Assembly: GCF_008831305.1 (NCBI RefSeq)
Contig: NZ_ML708613.1
Location: 62,001-126,000 of the forward strand
Length of the DNA stretch: 64,000 nt
Source: Kocuria coralli
Lineage (GTDB): Bacteria > Actinomycetota > Actinomycetes > Actinomycetales > Micrococcaceae
Reading direction: 5' to 3'
In this document: piece by piece, positions 19,162 through 27,487 of the stretch
Layout of the letters: the number at the start of each line of letters is the position of its first letter
Numbering within the stretch: position 1 is the first letter of the stretch
Translations under genes and position numbers: made by a program
The notes under the pieces: generated by a model
What the model was told of the DNA's origin: nothing
What the model saw: the letters and a program-made list of their open reading frames with translations, nothing else
Databases searched by the model: none

Positions 19162-19998
19162 TCACGTCCTGGTTGCCGCGGTGTAGTGGTCCTGACGGGC
19201 ATAGTCGCGCGCACGCTGGTCGAGCACCGTCGCGATCTGCGAAGGTGCATCATCGCCGATCACCAGCCTGAGAGGTCCCGGCTCAGGGCTCGCGATGTGA
19301 TGGACCAGTCGTTCCGCAACCTCGGCGGGCGGGGTGCCGCCTCCCGTGGAGCCGGGTTCGCTGGGCCAGGGGACCTCCGAGGCACCGAGCTTCTCGGACC
19401 GGATGCCGTCGTAGTCGGGGCGGGGCCGGGCGAACCGCATGCTTCCTGTTGCCCACTCGGTGTCCATGGCCCCGACCTCGACGATCGTCACCCGGACGCC
19501 CGAGGAGGCCACTTCCCCGGAAAGGGCCTCGCTGAAAGCCTCGAGTCCCCATTTGGCGGCGTTGTAGAGACCGAAGAAGGGCATGGCGCCCACTCCGCCC
19601 ACGGAGGAGATCTGCGCGATGTGGCCCCCTCCCTGGGATCGCATGATGGGCAGCACCGCCTGGCTCATCCACAGCGGGCCGAGCAGGTCGGTGTCGAGGA
19701 TGGCCCGCGCTTCGTCCTCCGACACCTCCTCGATGGCCCCGACCAGCCCGTAGCCGGCGTTGTTGATCAGTACATCCAGACGGCCGGAGACCCGCACGGC
19801 CTGATCGGCCGCCTCCAGACAGGCCGTCCTGTCCGTCACGTCCAGGTGGAGAACGGTCAGCCGGGGGTCCTCGATGGGGAAGCGGGCGCCGCGTGTCGTA
19901 GCCACTACGTTGTGCCCGGCCGCCAGGGCTCGTTCGACGAGCGCCAACCCGAGACCGCGACCGGCTCCGGTGATCATCCAGGTCTGTGAGGTCGTCAT
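19162..19998 (-). CDS. SDR-family oxidoreductase controlled by the adjacent TetR
   Basis: The start is probably ATG 19998 (MTTSQTWMITGAG). The 278-residue classical SDR has the cofactor motif TGAGRGLGLALVERAL, NNAGYG, the catalytic ISSVGG and YNAAKWGLEAFSEAL (Tyr-x-x-x-Lys). An Arg after the second strand (ATTRG) suggests NADP preference. Substrate unknown. It is transcribed divergently from a TetR gene 52 bases away with a palindrome between them. Confidence 0.9.
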   Translation of the reverse strand: MTTSQTWMITGAGRGLGLALVERALAAGHNVVATTRGARFPIEDPRLTVLHLDVTDRTACLEAADQAVRVSGRLDVLINNAGYGLVGAIEEVSEDEARAILDTDLLGPLWMSQAVLPIMRSQGGGHIAQISSVGGVGAMPFFGLYNAAKWGLEAFSEALSGEVASSGVRVTIVEVGAMDTEWATGSMRFARPRPDYDGIRSEKLGASEVPWPSEPGSTGGGTPPAEVAERLVHHIASPEPGPLRLVIGDDAPSQIATVLDQRARDYARQDHYTAATRT

Positions 19999-20014
19999 GC
20001 GACCATTCAAACAC

Positions 20015-20039
20015 TAAACAAGACGGTACGTCTCGTTTA
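20015..20039. promoter_or_regulatory. TetR-type operator between SDR and TetR genes
   Basis: A 25-base imperfect palindrome with half-sites TAAACAAGACGG and ACGTCTCGTTTA about a central T; 10 of 12 pairs match. It covers most of the 52-base divergent gap, as expected for autoregulation and repression of the SDR gene. Confidence 0.75.
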
Positions 20040-20050
20040 TACAATGAGAC

Positions 20051-20575
20051 ATGGCCAGACCCGGTACCGTGAAGCGAGTCCACACCGCAGTCCTCGATCT
20101 TGCGCGGCGCGCAGGGCCGACTGCATTGACCATGGAGGGGATCGCCGCTGAGGCCGGGGTCGGCAAGCAGACCCTGTACCGGAGCTGGCCTTCCGTGACG
20201 GCGATTCTGTTCGATGCACTGGCCCAGGGCGAGGAGGCTCCGCCGACTGATGAGCAGGGCGCCGACTCGGTCGAAGCCGTGCTCGGTGCGGCCATCGAGG
20301 AGATCTCGGCCGAACCGCAATGCTCGCTCCTGCGCGTCCTGGCGGCCTCGATCCAGACCGACGAGACCGTGGCGCAAGAGTTCAGGGAGCGGCTTCTCGC
20401 GCCCCAGATCGCCGAAATCCGAGATCTGGTACGTGAAGCGGGGGCCCGTGAGCCCGCACGAGTCACCGAGATGCTGCTGGCCCCGATCTTCTACCGGTGG
20501 TTCATGCGGCTGCCGCAGTTCCAGGGTCAGGAGCTGACCGGCCATGTCCGTGCCGTCATGGCACTGGATCGGTAG
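20051..20575 (+). CDS. TetR/AcrR-family transcriptional regulator
   Basis: A 174-residue regulator. The N-terminal helix-turn-helix reads LTMEGIAAEAGVGKQTLYRSW, the standard TetR recognition-helix pattern. The C-terminal ligand domain ends RWFMRLPQFQGQELTGHVRAV, similar to TetR C-terminal domains of the TetR_C_11-like type. ATG lies 12 bases beyond the palindrome. It probably represses itself and the divergent SDR gene. Inducer unknown. Confidence 0.9.
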   Translation: MARPGTVKRVHTAVLDLARRAGPTALTMEGIAAEAGVGKQTLYRSWPSVTAILFDALAQGEEAPPTDEQGADSVEAVLGAAIEEISAEPQCSLLRVLAASIQTDETVAQEFRERLLAPQIAEIRDLVREAGAREPARVTEMLLAPIFYRWFMRLPQFQGQELTGHVRAVMALDR

Positions 20576-20644
20576 CGTTCATGGTCGACGTCGCCGGGCC
20601 GGTATATCGGCCAGTCCGTCGGACCAGTACGTCCAGGACAGTCC

Positions 20645-22435
20645 TCAGGTCCGTGCCCCGGCGACCTTCCGATGCGTTCCATCCAGCCGGACGGTCCACC
20701 CTTTCGTGTCCAGGTGCTCCAGGAGAGGGATGGCGACCCGGCGGGTGGTTCCCAGGGCCTGGCGCGCCTGGCTGGTGGTGAAGGGCTGCTCCAGCCGGGA
20801 CAGTTCCCGCATGGCCAGTGCCGGGGTCCTCGGCCCGACCACGACGCCGCCTCCGAGCCGCAGGAGCCGTCCCGCCCGTTCGGCGGCGGCGAGCTCCCGG
20901 GGTCCGAGTCCCAGGTCGTGCAGGTCCGAGGCTTCCGGCGCCTCGAACGGATGCGCCGCGCACCGGGCTTCGAGTTCGCCGATGGCCCGCTCCGCCGTTC
21001 CCAGCCCGCCGTTCCGGCCGGGCACCGCGATGCGACCGGCGGCGTGGGTGAGACCGGTGGCGTCGATGACCGCGCGGACGAGGCGATGGTCCGCGATGCC
21101 CAGCAGGTCCGCGGCGGCACCCATGCTCATGCCCGGAGCCAGCGGATCCCGTTCATGCAGCTTCTCGACCGCTGCGCGCAGGTCGGCTGCCCATCTCTCG
21201 TATGTCGTTTCCGACACCCACCAGTCCCCGATCCGGCGGATCCGGGCGTCCGGCGTCATAGTCAGGCCCAGGCGCTCGAGCCGATCCTGGGTGACAGCTC
21301 CGCGTCGCAGGACGTGGGCGCGGGCGTCGCCGTCGTCGGGAAGCGCTGCGAGCCACGCGGTGTGCCGGGTGCCGTCACCGCGGCGGGTGAGCGCCTGCGG
21401 CTCGACATCCAGGATGTGCGCCCCGCCCAGGACCACCTCGCCGGTGGGGTAGCGCAGCACCACGCGGTCGCCCGGCACCAGGGGCATGGGGCGGTCCAGG
21501 CGCAGGCGGGCGTGGTCGCCGTCGAAGGTCCGGAGCCGGGCCGGCAGCGCTGCCGAGCCGATGTGCACCACCACCTCGGTGGGAACGTCGGTGAATGCGG
21601 GGCCGGTCGAGCGGCGGGCATCGAATTCACGGGTCAGCGGCCAGGCACCGGGGCTGAGCAGCACATCGCCGCGGTGGATCCGGTCGGAGGAGATGCCCCG
21701 GAGGTTGACGGCCGCGCGCGTGACCGGCCCGATCCGGTCCACGGCCTGGTGGTGGCTCTGCAGCCCCCGGATCGAGACGGCCGCAGAGCCGTCGGCCTGA
21801 TGCAGCGTCAGCTGATCCTCCACCCGGAGGGCACCCGCCCCCAGGGTTCCGGTGACGATCGTCCCCGCACCGCGGGCCGAGAAGGCGCGATCCACCCACA
21901 GCCGCAGCCGATCGGATGCGGAGGGGGCGGGCGCCGCGGCCAGCACGTGGTCCAGGGCGGCCCGGAAGTCATCGAGCCCGGCCCCTGTGGTGGCGGAGAC
22001 GACGGCGATCGGCGCGTTCTCCAGCCCCGTTCCTCCGAGCTCGGTGCGGACCTGCGCTGAGACGGCTTGCACCCTCTCCGGTGCCAGGTCGGCCTTGGTC
22101 AGCACGATCATCCCGTTGCGGATCCCCAGCGCGGCGACCGCATCCCGGTGATCGCTGGACTGCGGCTGCCAGCCTTCGTCGACGGCGACCACGAAGCACA
22201 CCACGGGCGAGGGCCCCAGCCCCGCCAGCATGTTGCCCAGGAAGCGCTCGTGCCCCGGGACGTCGACGAAGGAGACGGTGCTCCCGGAGCCCAGCGTGGT
22301 CCAGGCGAAGCCCAGGTCGATGGTCAGTCCGCGGCGCTTCTCCTCGGCCCAGCGGTCCGGCTCCATTCCCGTCAGCGCCCGGACCAGGGTGCTCTTGCCG
22401 TGGTCCACGTGCCCCGCGGTGGCGACGACGTGCAT
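20645..22435 (-). CDS. selB: Selenocysteine-specific elongation factor SelB
   Basis: A 596-residue GTPase that brings Sec-tRNA to UGA codons marked by a SECIS hairpin. G motifs are ATAGHVDHGKSTLVRAL, FVDVPGHERFLGNMLAG and VLTKAD. Domains II and III follow, and the C-terminal winged-helix repeats that bind SECIS RNA begin around residue 380 (RRGAVTQDRLERLGL) and end PLLEHLDTKGWTVRLDGTH. The ATG overlaps the selA stop by one base (TGATG at 22437-22433). A TTG three bases earlier is also possible. It works with selA, selC, selD and the UGA-containing fdhA in the next 8 kb. Confidence 0.95.
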   Translation of the reverse strand: MHVVATAGHVDHGKSTLVRALTGMEPDRWAEEKRRGLTIDLGFAWTTLGSGSTVSFVDVPGHERFLGNMLAGLGPSPVVCFVVAVDEGWQPQSSDHRDAVAALGIRNGMIVLTKADLAPERVQAVSAQVRTELGGTGLENAPIAVVSATTGAGLDDFRAALDHVLAAAPAPSASDRLRLWVDRAFSARGAGTIVTGTLGAGALRVEDQLTLHQADGSAAVSIRGLQSHHQAVDRIGPVTRAAVNLRGISSDRIHRGDVLLSPGAWPLTREFDARRSTGPAFTDVPTEVVVHIGSAALPARLRTFDGDHARLRLDRPMPLVPGDRVVLRYPTGEVVLGGAHILDVEPQALTRRGDGTRHTAWLAALPDDGDARAHVLRRGAVTQDRLERLGLTMTPDARIRRIGDWWVSETTYERWAADLRAAVEKLHERDPLAPGMSMGAAADLLGIADHRLVRAVIDATGLTHAAGRIAVPGRNGGLGTAERAIGELEARCAAHPFEAPEASDLHDLGLGPRELAAAERAGRLLRLGGGVVVGPRTPALAMRELSRLEQPFTTSQARQALGTTRRVAIPLLEHLDTKGWTVRLDGTHRKVAGART

Positions 22436-23970
22436 CAAGAGTTCACCCGGGGGTCTCGGCCCTCCGGACCGTCTGCTCTGTCTGGCCGACCCGCTCCGTC
22501 TCCCGAGCGGTCAGTCTGATCGCCCATCAGCTCCGATGGGCGATCAGACTGACCACTCGACGGGGTGGGGGCATCGGAACGCCCACTCGGTGGGGTGGGG
22601 ATAGCAGATCGCCCACTCGGCGGGCGGAGACCCACCTCAGTCAGGGCGTCGAGCACGGCCGCGGCGAGTCGTCCGTCGTCGTCCTCGGGGATACAGCGCA
22701 GGTCGATCAGGCAGGAGCCGTCGTGCACCCGGGCGACGACGGCGGGCGCCCCGGTGCGCAGCGGCAGCGCGAGGCTCTCGGGCAGTTCGACGGCCCAGCC
22801 CGGCAGCGGAACTCCGGGGGCGGCGCCGCCGCCCACGCGGCCATCGTGCGGGACCATCCGGGCCCCGACGAGGGAAGCAAGGCGCTCGGCGCGCTCGCGC
22901 AGGCGAGTGGGGTCGGCGTGCAGGTACCGGGTGACGGGAGGCGTAGTGCCGCTCAGGGTGGCTTCGAGCGCGGCCAGCGCGAGCTTGTCGCAGCGGACGG
23001 CACGGGCCAGGGGGTGGCGGGCCAGCTTCTGGATGATCTGACGGCTGCCGAGCAGCAGCCCGGTCTGGGGGCCGCCCAGCAGCTTGTCGCCGCTGGCGAT
23101 GACCAGGTCAGCGCCCGCTTCCAGCGCGGTGGTCAGATCGGGTTCGTCGGGCAGGAGGGGATCGTGGTGCAGCAGCCCGCTGCCCACGTCCGCCACCACC
23201 GGCACGCCGGACCGATCCGCCAGGGGCCGCAGCGCGGCGATGCCGACGGCGCTCGTGAACCCCTCCACCCGGAAGTTGCTGGTGTGCACCTTGAGGATGC
23301 ACCCCGTCCGCTCGCTGAGGCCGTGCTCGTAGTCGCTCAGGTGCGTCCGGTTGGTGGTGCCGACCTCGCGGAGCACGGCGCCGGTGGAGGCCATGAGGTC
23401 CGAGAGCCGGAACCCCGCCCCGATCTCCACGAACTCCCCGCGGCTGATCAGTACCTCCCGCCCGGCGGCCAGGGCCGTGGTGGCCAGCACCAGCGCGGCC
23501 GCTCCGTTGTTGACCACCAGGGCGTCCTCCGCGGCGGGGCACGCCGCCAGGAGCGCCTCACGCGCACCGGAGCCACGGCGGGAACGCCGCCCGGAGACCA
23601 GGTCCATCTCCACGTCCACGTAGCCCGCTGCGTCCCGTACCGCCTGGCGAGCCGCGGGGGATAGCGGTGCCCGGCCCAGATTGGTGTGCACCACGATCCC
23701 GGTGGCGTTGAGCACCGGGGACAGCGTGGTCGCCGAGCGCGCCGACAGTTTCTCGACGACGACGGGGATCACGTCCTCCGGGGCGATCTCCCCGGCCCGT
23801 GCGCGCTCCTGGGCGGCCTGGATCAGCGCCCGGACGGTCGCCTCCGAGAGATGCTCACGAGCCGCGACGACCTCCGGGAGGTCGAGCACGCGGTCGGTGC
23901 GCGGAATCCTGCGGCGGGGGTCGGCCTGAGCCACGGGCGCACCTTCCGGAACACGGTCACCACACGTCAC
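22435..23970 (-). CDS. selA: L-seryl-tRNA(Sec) selenium transferase SelA, with repeat-bearing tail
   Basis: A 511-residue PLP enzyme that converts seryl-tRNA(Sec) to selenocysteinyl-tRNA using selenophosphate. The PLP lysine is in DLVIASGDKLLGGPQTG. Other family marks are VLNATGIVVHTNLGRAPLS and EVGTTNRTHLSDYE. The conserved protein ends near AAAVLDALTEVG. About 60 extra residues follow (PSGRSAIPTPPSGRSDAP and onward) that are encoded by 30-nt tandem repeats and a perfect 20-bp hairpin. The stop overlaps the selB start. The tRNA gene selC lies about 30 bases upstream on the same strand. Confidence 0.95.
   Translation of the reverse strand: MTCGDRVPEGAPVAQADPRRRIPRTDRVLDLPEVVAAREHLSEATVRALIQAAQERARAGEIAPEDVIPVVVEKLSARSATTLSPVLNATGIVVHTNLGRAPLSPAARQAVRDAAGYVDVEMDLVSGRRSRRGSGAREALLAACPAAEDALVVNNGAAALVLATTALAAGREVLISRGEFVEIGAGFRLSDLMASTGAVLREVGTTNRTHLSDYEHGLSERTGCILKVHTSNFRVEGFTSAVGIAALRPLADRSGVPVVADVGSGLLHHDPLLPDEPDLTTALEAGADLVIASGDKLLGGPQTGLLLGSRQIIQKLARHPLARAVRCDKLALAALEATLSGTTPPVTRYLHADPTRLRERAERLASLVGARMVPHDGRVGGGAAPGVPLPGWAVELPESLALPLRTGAPAVVARVHDGSCLIDLRCIPEDDDGRLAAAVLDALTEVGLRPPSGRSAIPTPPSGRSDAPTPSSGQSDRPSELMGDQTDRSGDGAGRPDRADGPEGRDPRVNS
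22509..22554. repeat. GATGGGCG-core hairpin inside the selA 3' coding tail
   Basis: Arms 22509-22528 and 22535-22554 pair perfectly over 20 bp with loop AGCTCC. On the minus strand its flank (TCGAGTGGT) and loop region resemble the element at 53507-53560. Unlike the others it lies within an open reading frame, about 75 bases upstream of the selB start. Confidence 0.8.
22551..22620 (-). repeat. 30-nt tandem repeats in the selA tail
   Basis: Units 22591-22620 and 22561-22590 are each exactly 30 bases and share CCGAGTGGGCG and CCCCACCCC on the minus strand. A partial third unit (TCGAGTGGTC, 22551-22560) runs into the hairpin. They encode ten-residue Pro/Ser/Gly repeats (such as PSGRSAIPTP) after the conserved SelA domain. 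Confidence 0.75.
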
Positions 23971-24000
23971 GGGTCGAACCGGCCGGGGTGCCTGAGGTCT

Positions 24001-24096
24001 TGGCGGAGGCGGACGGGAATCGAACCCGCCAGACCGAGCTACTCGGTCTCACCGGTTTTGAAGACCGGGGTGCCCACCAGGAACACGGACGCCTCC
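24001..24096 (-). tRNA. selC: tRNA-Sec (UCA anticodon), selC
   Basis: The minus strand from 24096 begins GGAGGCG, which pairs with CGCCTCC at 24011-24005, followed by discriminator G and an encoded CCA (24003-24001). The anticodon stem-loop is CCGGT-CTTCAAA-ACCGG with anticodon UCA. The long variable arm pairs GACCGAG with CTCGGTC, and the T arm has GGTTCGATTCC. At 96 bases it has the size and long arms of tRNA-Sec. The eighth acceptor pair appears to be a T/C mismatch. It lies directly upstream of selA. Confidence 0.95.
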
Positions 24097-24252
24097 GGGC
24101 GCGAATCTATCACCGGACCGGGACCGGGGCAGCTTCGGGCGGTTTCCCGTTTTACCGAAGGGGATCTCCTGAGCGGAGGCTCTGCGCGCCGCACCAAGAG
24201 ACGGCCATAGGTCGCGCTCCCCCGGTGCAGTCGTGAGGGGTACCGTGGCGAT

Positions 24253-25281
24253 ATGGCACCCCGGGAATCACCTGCCGAGTCCGTCGTCCAGCCGAACCGC
24301 CTGACTAGCTACGCCCACGGGGGCGGCTGCGCTTGCAAGATCCCGCCCGGCGAGCTCGAGGATGCGGTCCGGGGCCTGGCCGGGCAGTCCGCCCCCGACG
24401 TCCTGGTCGGGCTCGACGACGGCGACGATGCCGCCGCGGTGCGGGTCCGTGACGATCTGGCCGTCCTGTCCACCGCGGACTTCTTCACCCCGGTGGTGGA
24501 CAGCGCGTACGACTGGGGGCGCATCGCCGCTGTAAATGCCCTTTCCGACATATACGCCATGGGCGGTACGCCGGTGGTCGCGATCAACCTGGTGGGCTGG
24601 CCCCGGGGCGTCCTGCCCATGGAGCTGATGTCGGAGGTGCTCCGCGGCGGCCTCGATGCCGGTAAGCAGGCCGGCTGCCCCGTGATCGGCGGGCACTCCA
24701 TCGACGACCCCGAGCCCAAGTATGGCATGGCCGTGACCGGGACGGCCCGTCCGGATCACCTCTTGCGCAACGACGCCGCTGCGCCCGGGCTGCCCATCAC
24801 GCTGACGAAGCCCATCGGCCTGGGGCTGCTCAACAACAGGCACAAGCAGACGGGTGAGGTGTTCGAGGCCGCGATCGAGACCATGACCCAGCTCAACCGC
24901 GATGCCTCACAGGCGGCGGTGGCGGCAGGCGTCTGCGCCGCGACCGACGTCACCGGATTCGGCCTCCTGGGTCACCTGTTCAAGATGGCCCGGGCTTCGG
25001 GGGTGAACGCGGTGATCGACCGGTCGGCGGTCCCCCTGGTCGACGGCGCCGCCGAGGCCCTGCGCGACGGGTTCATCTCCGGCGGCACCCGGCGCAATCT
25101 CGACTGGGTGCGCCCTCACCTGGAGGCGGGTCCGGGCATCAGTGAGGAGGACCTGCTCCTCCTGGCCGACGCTCAGACCTCCGGAGGCCTGCTGGTGGTC
25201 GGTGAGCTGCCGGGGCATCCGGTGATCGGTGAGACCGTGGCCGCGGAGGGTGCGGAGGCCGGCGCGATCCGCGTCCGGTAG
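24253..25281 (+). CDS. selD: Selenide, water dikinase SelD
   Basis: A 342-residue enzyme that makes selenophosphate from selenide and ATP. The catalytic N-terminal stretch is HGGGCACKI, with Cys26 and Lys29 matching the essential Cys17 and Lys20 of the E. coli enzyme. This is a Cys form, not a selenoprotein. Further marks are VGLDDGDDAAAV, STADFFTPVVD, VNALSDIYAMGG and ATDVTGFGLLGHL, and the protein ends DAQTSGGLLV. It is divergent from selC/selA and convergent with the nrfD-fdhB-fdhA operon. Confidence 0.96.
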   Translation: MAPRESPAESVVQPNRLTSYAHGGGCACKIPPGELEDAVRGLAGQSAPDVLVGLDDGDDAAAVRVRDDLAVLSTADFFTPVVDSAYDWGRIAAVNALSDIYAMGGTPVVAINLVGWPRGVLPMELMSEVLRGGLDAGKQAGCPVIGGHSIDDPEPKYGMAVTGTARPDHLLRNDAAAPGLPITLTKPIGLGLLNNRHKQTGEVFEAAIETMTQLNRDASQAAVAAGVCAATDVTGFGLLGHLFKMARASGVNAVIDRSAVPLVDGAAEALRDGFISGGTRRNLDWVRPHLEAGPGISEEDLLLLADAQTSGGLLVVGELPGHPVIGETVAAEGAEAGAIRVR

Positions 25282-25319
25282 GCGATCCGGTAGACGGCGG
25301 TGGCAGCGGTACCCGTCCC

Positions 25320-26435
25320 TCAACCCGCCGTCGTGATCGAATCGCCGGTCTGTCCCGCGGCCCGGCGGGCTTCCAGACGACGCCGCTGGGGCTCGACCGT
25401 GTACCGCGGGTCCTTGGCGGATTCCAGGCCCGCATAGAACACCCCGAACCGGGTCAGGGCCGATGACGTGAGCAAGGCCGCGCCGGAGAGCACCGCGGCC
25501 CAGCGGCGGCGTCCCGCCAGCAGCGTCCCCAGCCCGCCGGCCACCACGAGTCGTTCGCTCCAGGAGAGCATCCGCCCGGGACGGCCTTGGTGCAGGGGCT
25601 CGGCCGCCACGTGATCCGCACGCCGCTCCATCACGTTCTGCGCCACGAGCTCGCCGACCGCTCCCATGACGGCAAGGGCGCGCGCCGGCCCCGCCTGCGC
25701 CACCGGAGTGGTGATCATGGCCAGACCCGAAGCGGCCAGCGAGGCGGAGCTGACGAAGACGAACGGCAGGTCCTCGCGCACGGCGTTCCACGTGGGGACC
25801 GCGGTGTCCGAGAGCAGCACGGCCGTGTAACCGGCCAGCGGTGCCCCCAGAAGGCCCGCTCCCGCGCCCGCCACCGGGGCCGTCGTCCTCAGCACGGCGC
25901 GCAGGGGACCCAGGGGCAGGCGCTCGGCCGTGAGCTCGTCCACCTCCGCCGCCGCAGCCACGCCGGCGCAGGTGCTGAAAGCGGCCAGCACCCAGGAGCC
26001 CAGGCTCATGGGTGATGTCGGCTTGATGGTGCGCAGCATGTTCAGGAACCGCTCCGGGCGTCCCAGGTCGGTGATCAGCGCCAGGCTGCCCGCACCGGCA
26101 GCACCCAGGGCGGCCAGCCTGCCGTTGCGGCGCAGTGCCGTGCGGTCCGTGACCTGGCCGCCCAGGGCCAGCAACGCGGAACCTCCGGCCACCCCGCCCA
26201 GGAAGAGGTAGAGGGCGATCTCCTTCTTCCACGGCGGCGCCTTGACGACCGGACGCCCGTAGTAGGACGTATACGGCTCCACCTCGGCATCGGGGACCAC
26301 GGGCATCTCCCGGGCGCCGTCGCCGCCGCGCTTGAACCAGCTCCCGGCGCCCCCTTTGGAGCGGCGGTCCCGGTCGCGACGACGGCGACGCGGCGGTTCC
26401 GGCGGCCGGTAGCTGTCGAACTCGGAGGCGGTCAC
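25320..26435 (-). CDS. nrfD: NrfD/PsrC-family membrane anchor of formate dehydrogenase
   Basis: A 371-residue protein. An Arg-rich cytoplasmic N-terminus (PPRRRRRDRDRRSKGG) is followed by about eight hydrophobic helices from residue 72 (EIALYLFLGGVAGGSALLAL). The motif TDLGRPERFLNMLRTIKPTSPMS is diagnostic of NrfD. Such subunits anchor iron-sulfur proteins and pass electrons to quinone. The start overlaps the fdhB stop by four bases. Here NrfD replaces the cytochrome b556 subunit of enterobacterial formate dehydrogenases. Confidence 0.9.
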   Translation of the reverse strand: MTASEFDSYRPPEPPRRRRRDRDRRSKGGAGSWFKRGGDGAREMPVVPDAEVEPYTSYYGRPVVKAPPWKKEIALYLFLGGVAGGSALLALGGQVTDRTALRRNGRLAALGAAGAGSLALITDLGRPERFLNMLRTIKPTSPMSLGSWVLAAFSTCAGVAAAAEVDELTAERLPLGPLRAVLRTTAPVAGAGAGLLGAPLAGYTAVLLSDTAVPTWNAVREDLPFVFVSSASLAASGLAMITTPVAQAGPARALAVMGAVGELVAQNVMERRADHVAAEPLHQGRPGRMLSWSERLVVAGGLGTLLAGRRRWAAVLSGAALLTSSALTRFGVFYAGLESAKDPRYTVEPQRRRLEARRAAGQTGDSITTAG

Positions 26436-27487
26436 CGGCGGCCCCCGAGGGCGAAGGCGGTGGCCGTGGCGGCGACCATCCCCGCCATGGCCAGGCCGGC
26501 GCGCTTGAACATGCGCGGGAGGTCGGCGGTGGGGACCCTGGGATCCGGTGGCAGGCCGTAGACCTCGGGCTCGTCCAGCAGCAGGAAGATCGAGCCGGTG
26601 CCGCCCACGCCGTCGTCAGGATTGGCGCCGTACAGCCTGGCCTCGGTCATGCCCTGCTCGTGCAGCTGCGCCACCCGCTCACGAGCGGTGGAGAGCATCT
26701 CCTCCCGGCGACCGTACTTGATCGACGTGGTGGGGCAGGTCTTGGCGCACGCCGGGGTCTCGTCGTCCTTCATCCGGTCGTAGCACAGCGTGCACTTCTG
26801 GGCGATGCCGGTCTGCGGGCGCTTGACGCTGGCAGGCAGGTCACGGCTCGGCGGGGTGGTGACCAGGCCGTCGGTGCGCCGCTCGATCACCCCGAACGGG
26901 CAGCCGGCCACGCAGGTCCCGCACCCGTTGCAGACATCCTCCTGGACAACCACGGTCCCGTACTCGGTGCGGAACAGGGCACCGGTGGGGCATACGTCCA
27001 GGCACCCCGCGTTCGTGCAGTGCTTGCACACGTCGGAGGACATCAGCCAGCGGAACTCGGGCGAGTCAGGGGGAGCCGTTCCCTCCGACGACGGCGCCCC
27101 TCCCGTCTCCCCTGTCGAGGCCGTAGCGCTCGGTGCTGTCCTCGCCGAACCCGTTCTTGCCGGTGGCGGGCCGACCCCGGGCATTCCTAGATCCACCAGA
27201 GCCCGCCCGGAAGAACGCGCCTGCTCGATGCGCTCGCGATCCTGCTCGATGAACGCGACGTGCCGCCAGGTGTTCGCGCCCAGCGCGCCGGTGTTGTCGT
27301 AGGAGGAGCCCAGGATCTCGTAGTCGCCGTCGGCGGGGTTGCGGTTCCACTCCTTGCAGGCGACCTCGCAGGCCTTGCAGCCAATGCAGATCGAGGTGTC
27401 CGTGAAGAACCCCCGGCGCGAATGCGGGTGCTCGTAGTGGGCGTCGGCGGTGGGGTTCGCCACCTGTCGTCCTGGCTGGGCGGTCAT
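26432..27487 (-). CDS. fdhB: Formate dehydrogenase iron-sulfur subunit
   Basis: The start is ATG 27487 (MTAQPGRQVAN), overlapping the fdhA stop by four bases. The 351-residue protein has four [4Fe-4S] sites: CIGCKACEVACKEWN, CKHCTNAGCLDVCPTG, CNGCGTCVAGCPFGV, and CTLCYDRMKDDETPACAKTC. This matches FdnH/FdoH-type electron-transfer subunits. A hydrophobic stretch near the end (LAMAGMVAATATAFALGG) may anchor it. An unusual low-complexity insert rich in Ser, Thr, Gly, Ala and Pro (about residues 95-130) separates the first and second cluster motifs. Confidence 0.94.
   Translation of the reverse strand: MTAQPGRQVANPTADAHYEHPHSRRGFFTDTSICIGCKACEVACKEWNRNPADGDYEILGSSYDNTGALGANTWRHVAFIEQDRERIEQARSSGRALVDLGMPGVGPPPARTGSARTAPSATASTGETGGAPSSEGTAPPDSPEFRWLMSSDVCKHCTNAGCLDVCPTGALFRTEYGTVVVQEDVCNGCGTCVAGCPFGVIERRTDGLVTTPPSRDLPASVKRPQTGIAQKCTLCYDRMKDDETPACAKTCPTTSIKYGRREEMLSTARERVAQLHEQGMTEARLYGANPDDGVGGTGSIFLLLDEPEVYGLPPDPRVPTADLPRMFKRAGLAMAGMVAATATAFALGGRR

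Noticed and set aside
22551-22630. The selA-tail repeats as a CRISPR array
   Set aside because: Only two exact-length units of 30 bases adjoin without spacers, and they are in frame within a coding sequence.
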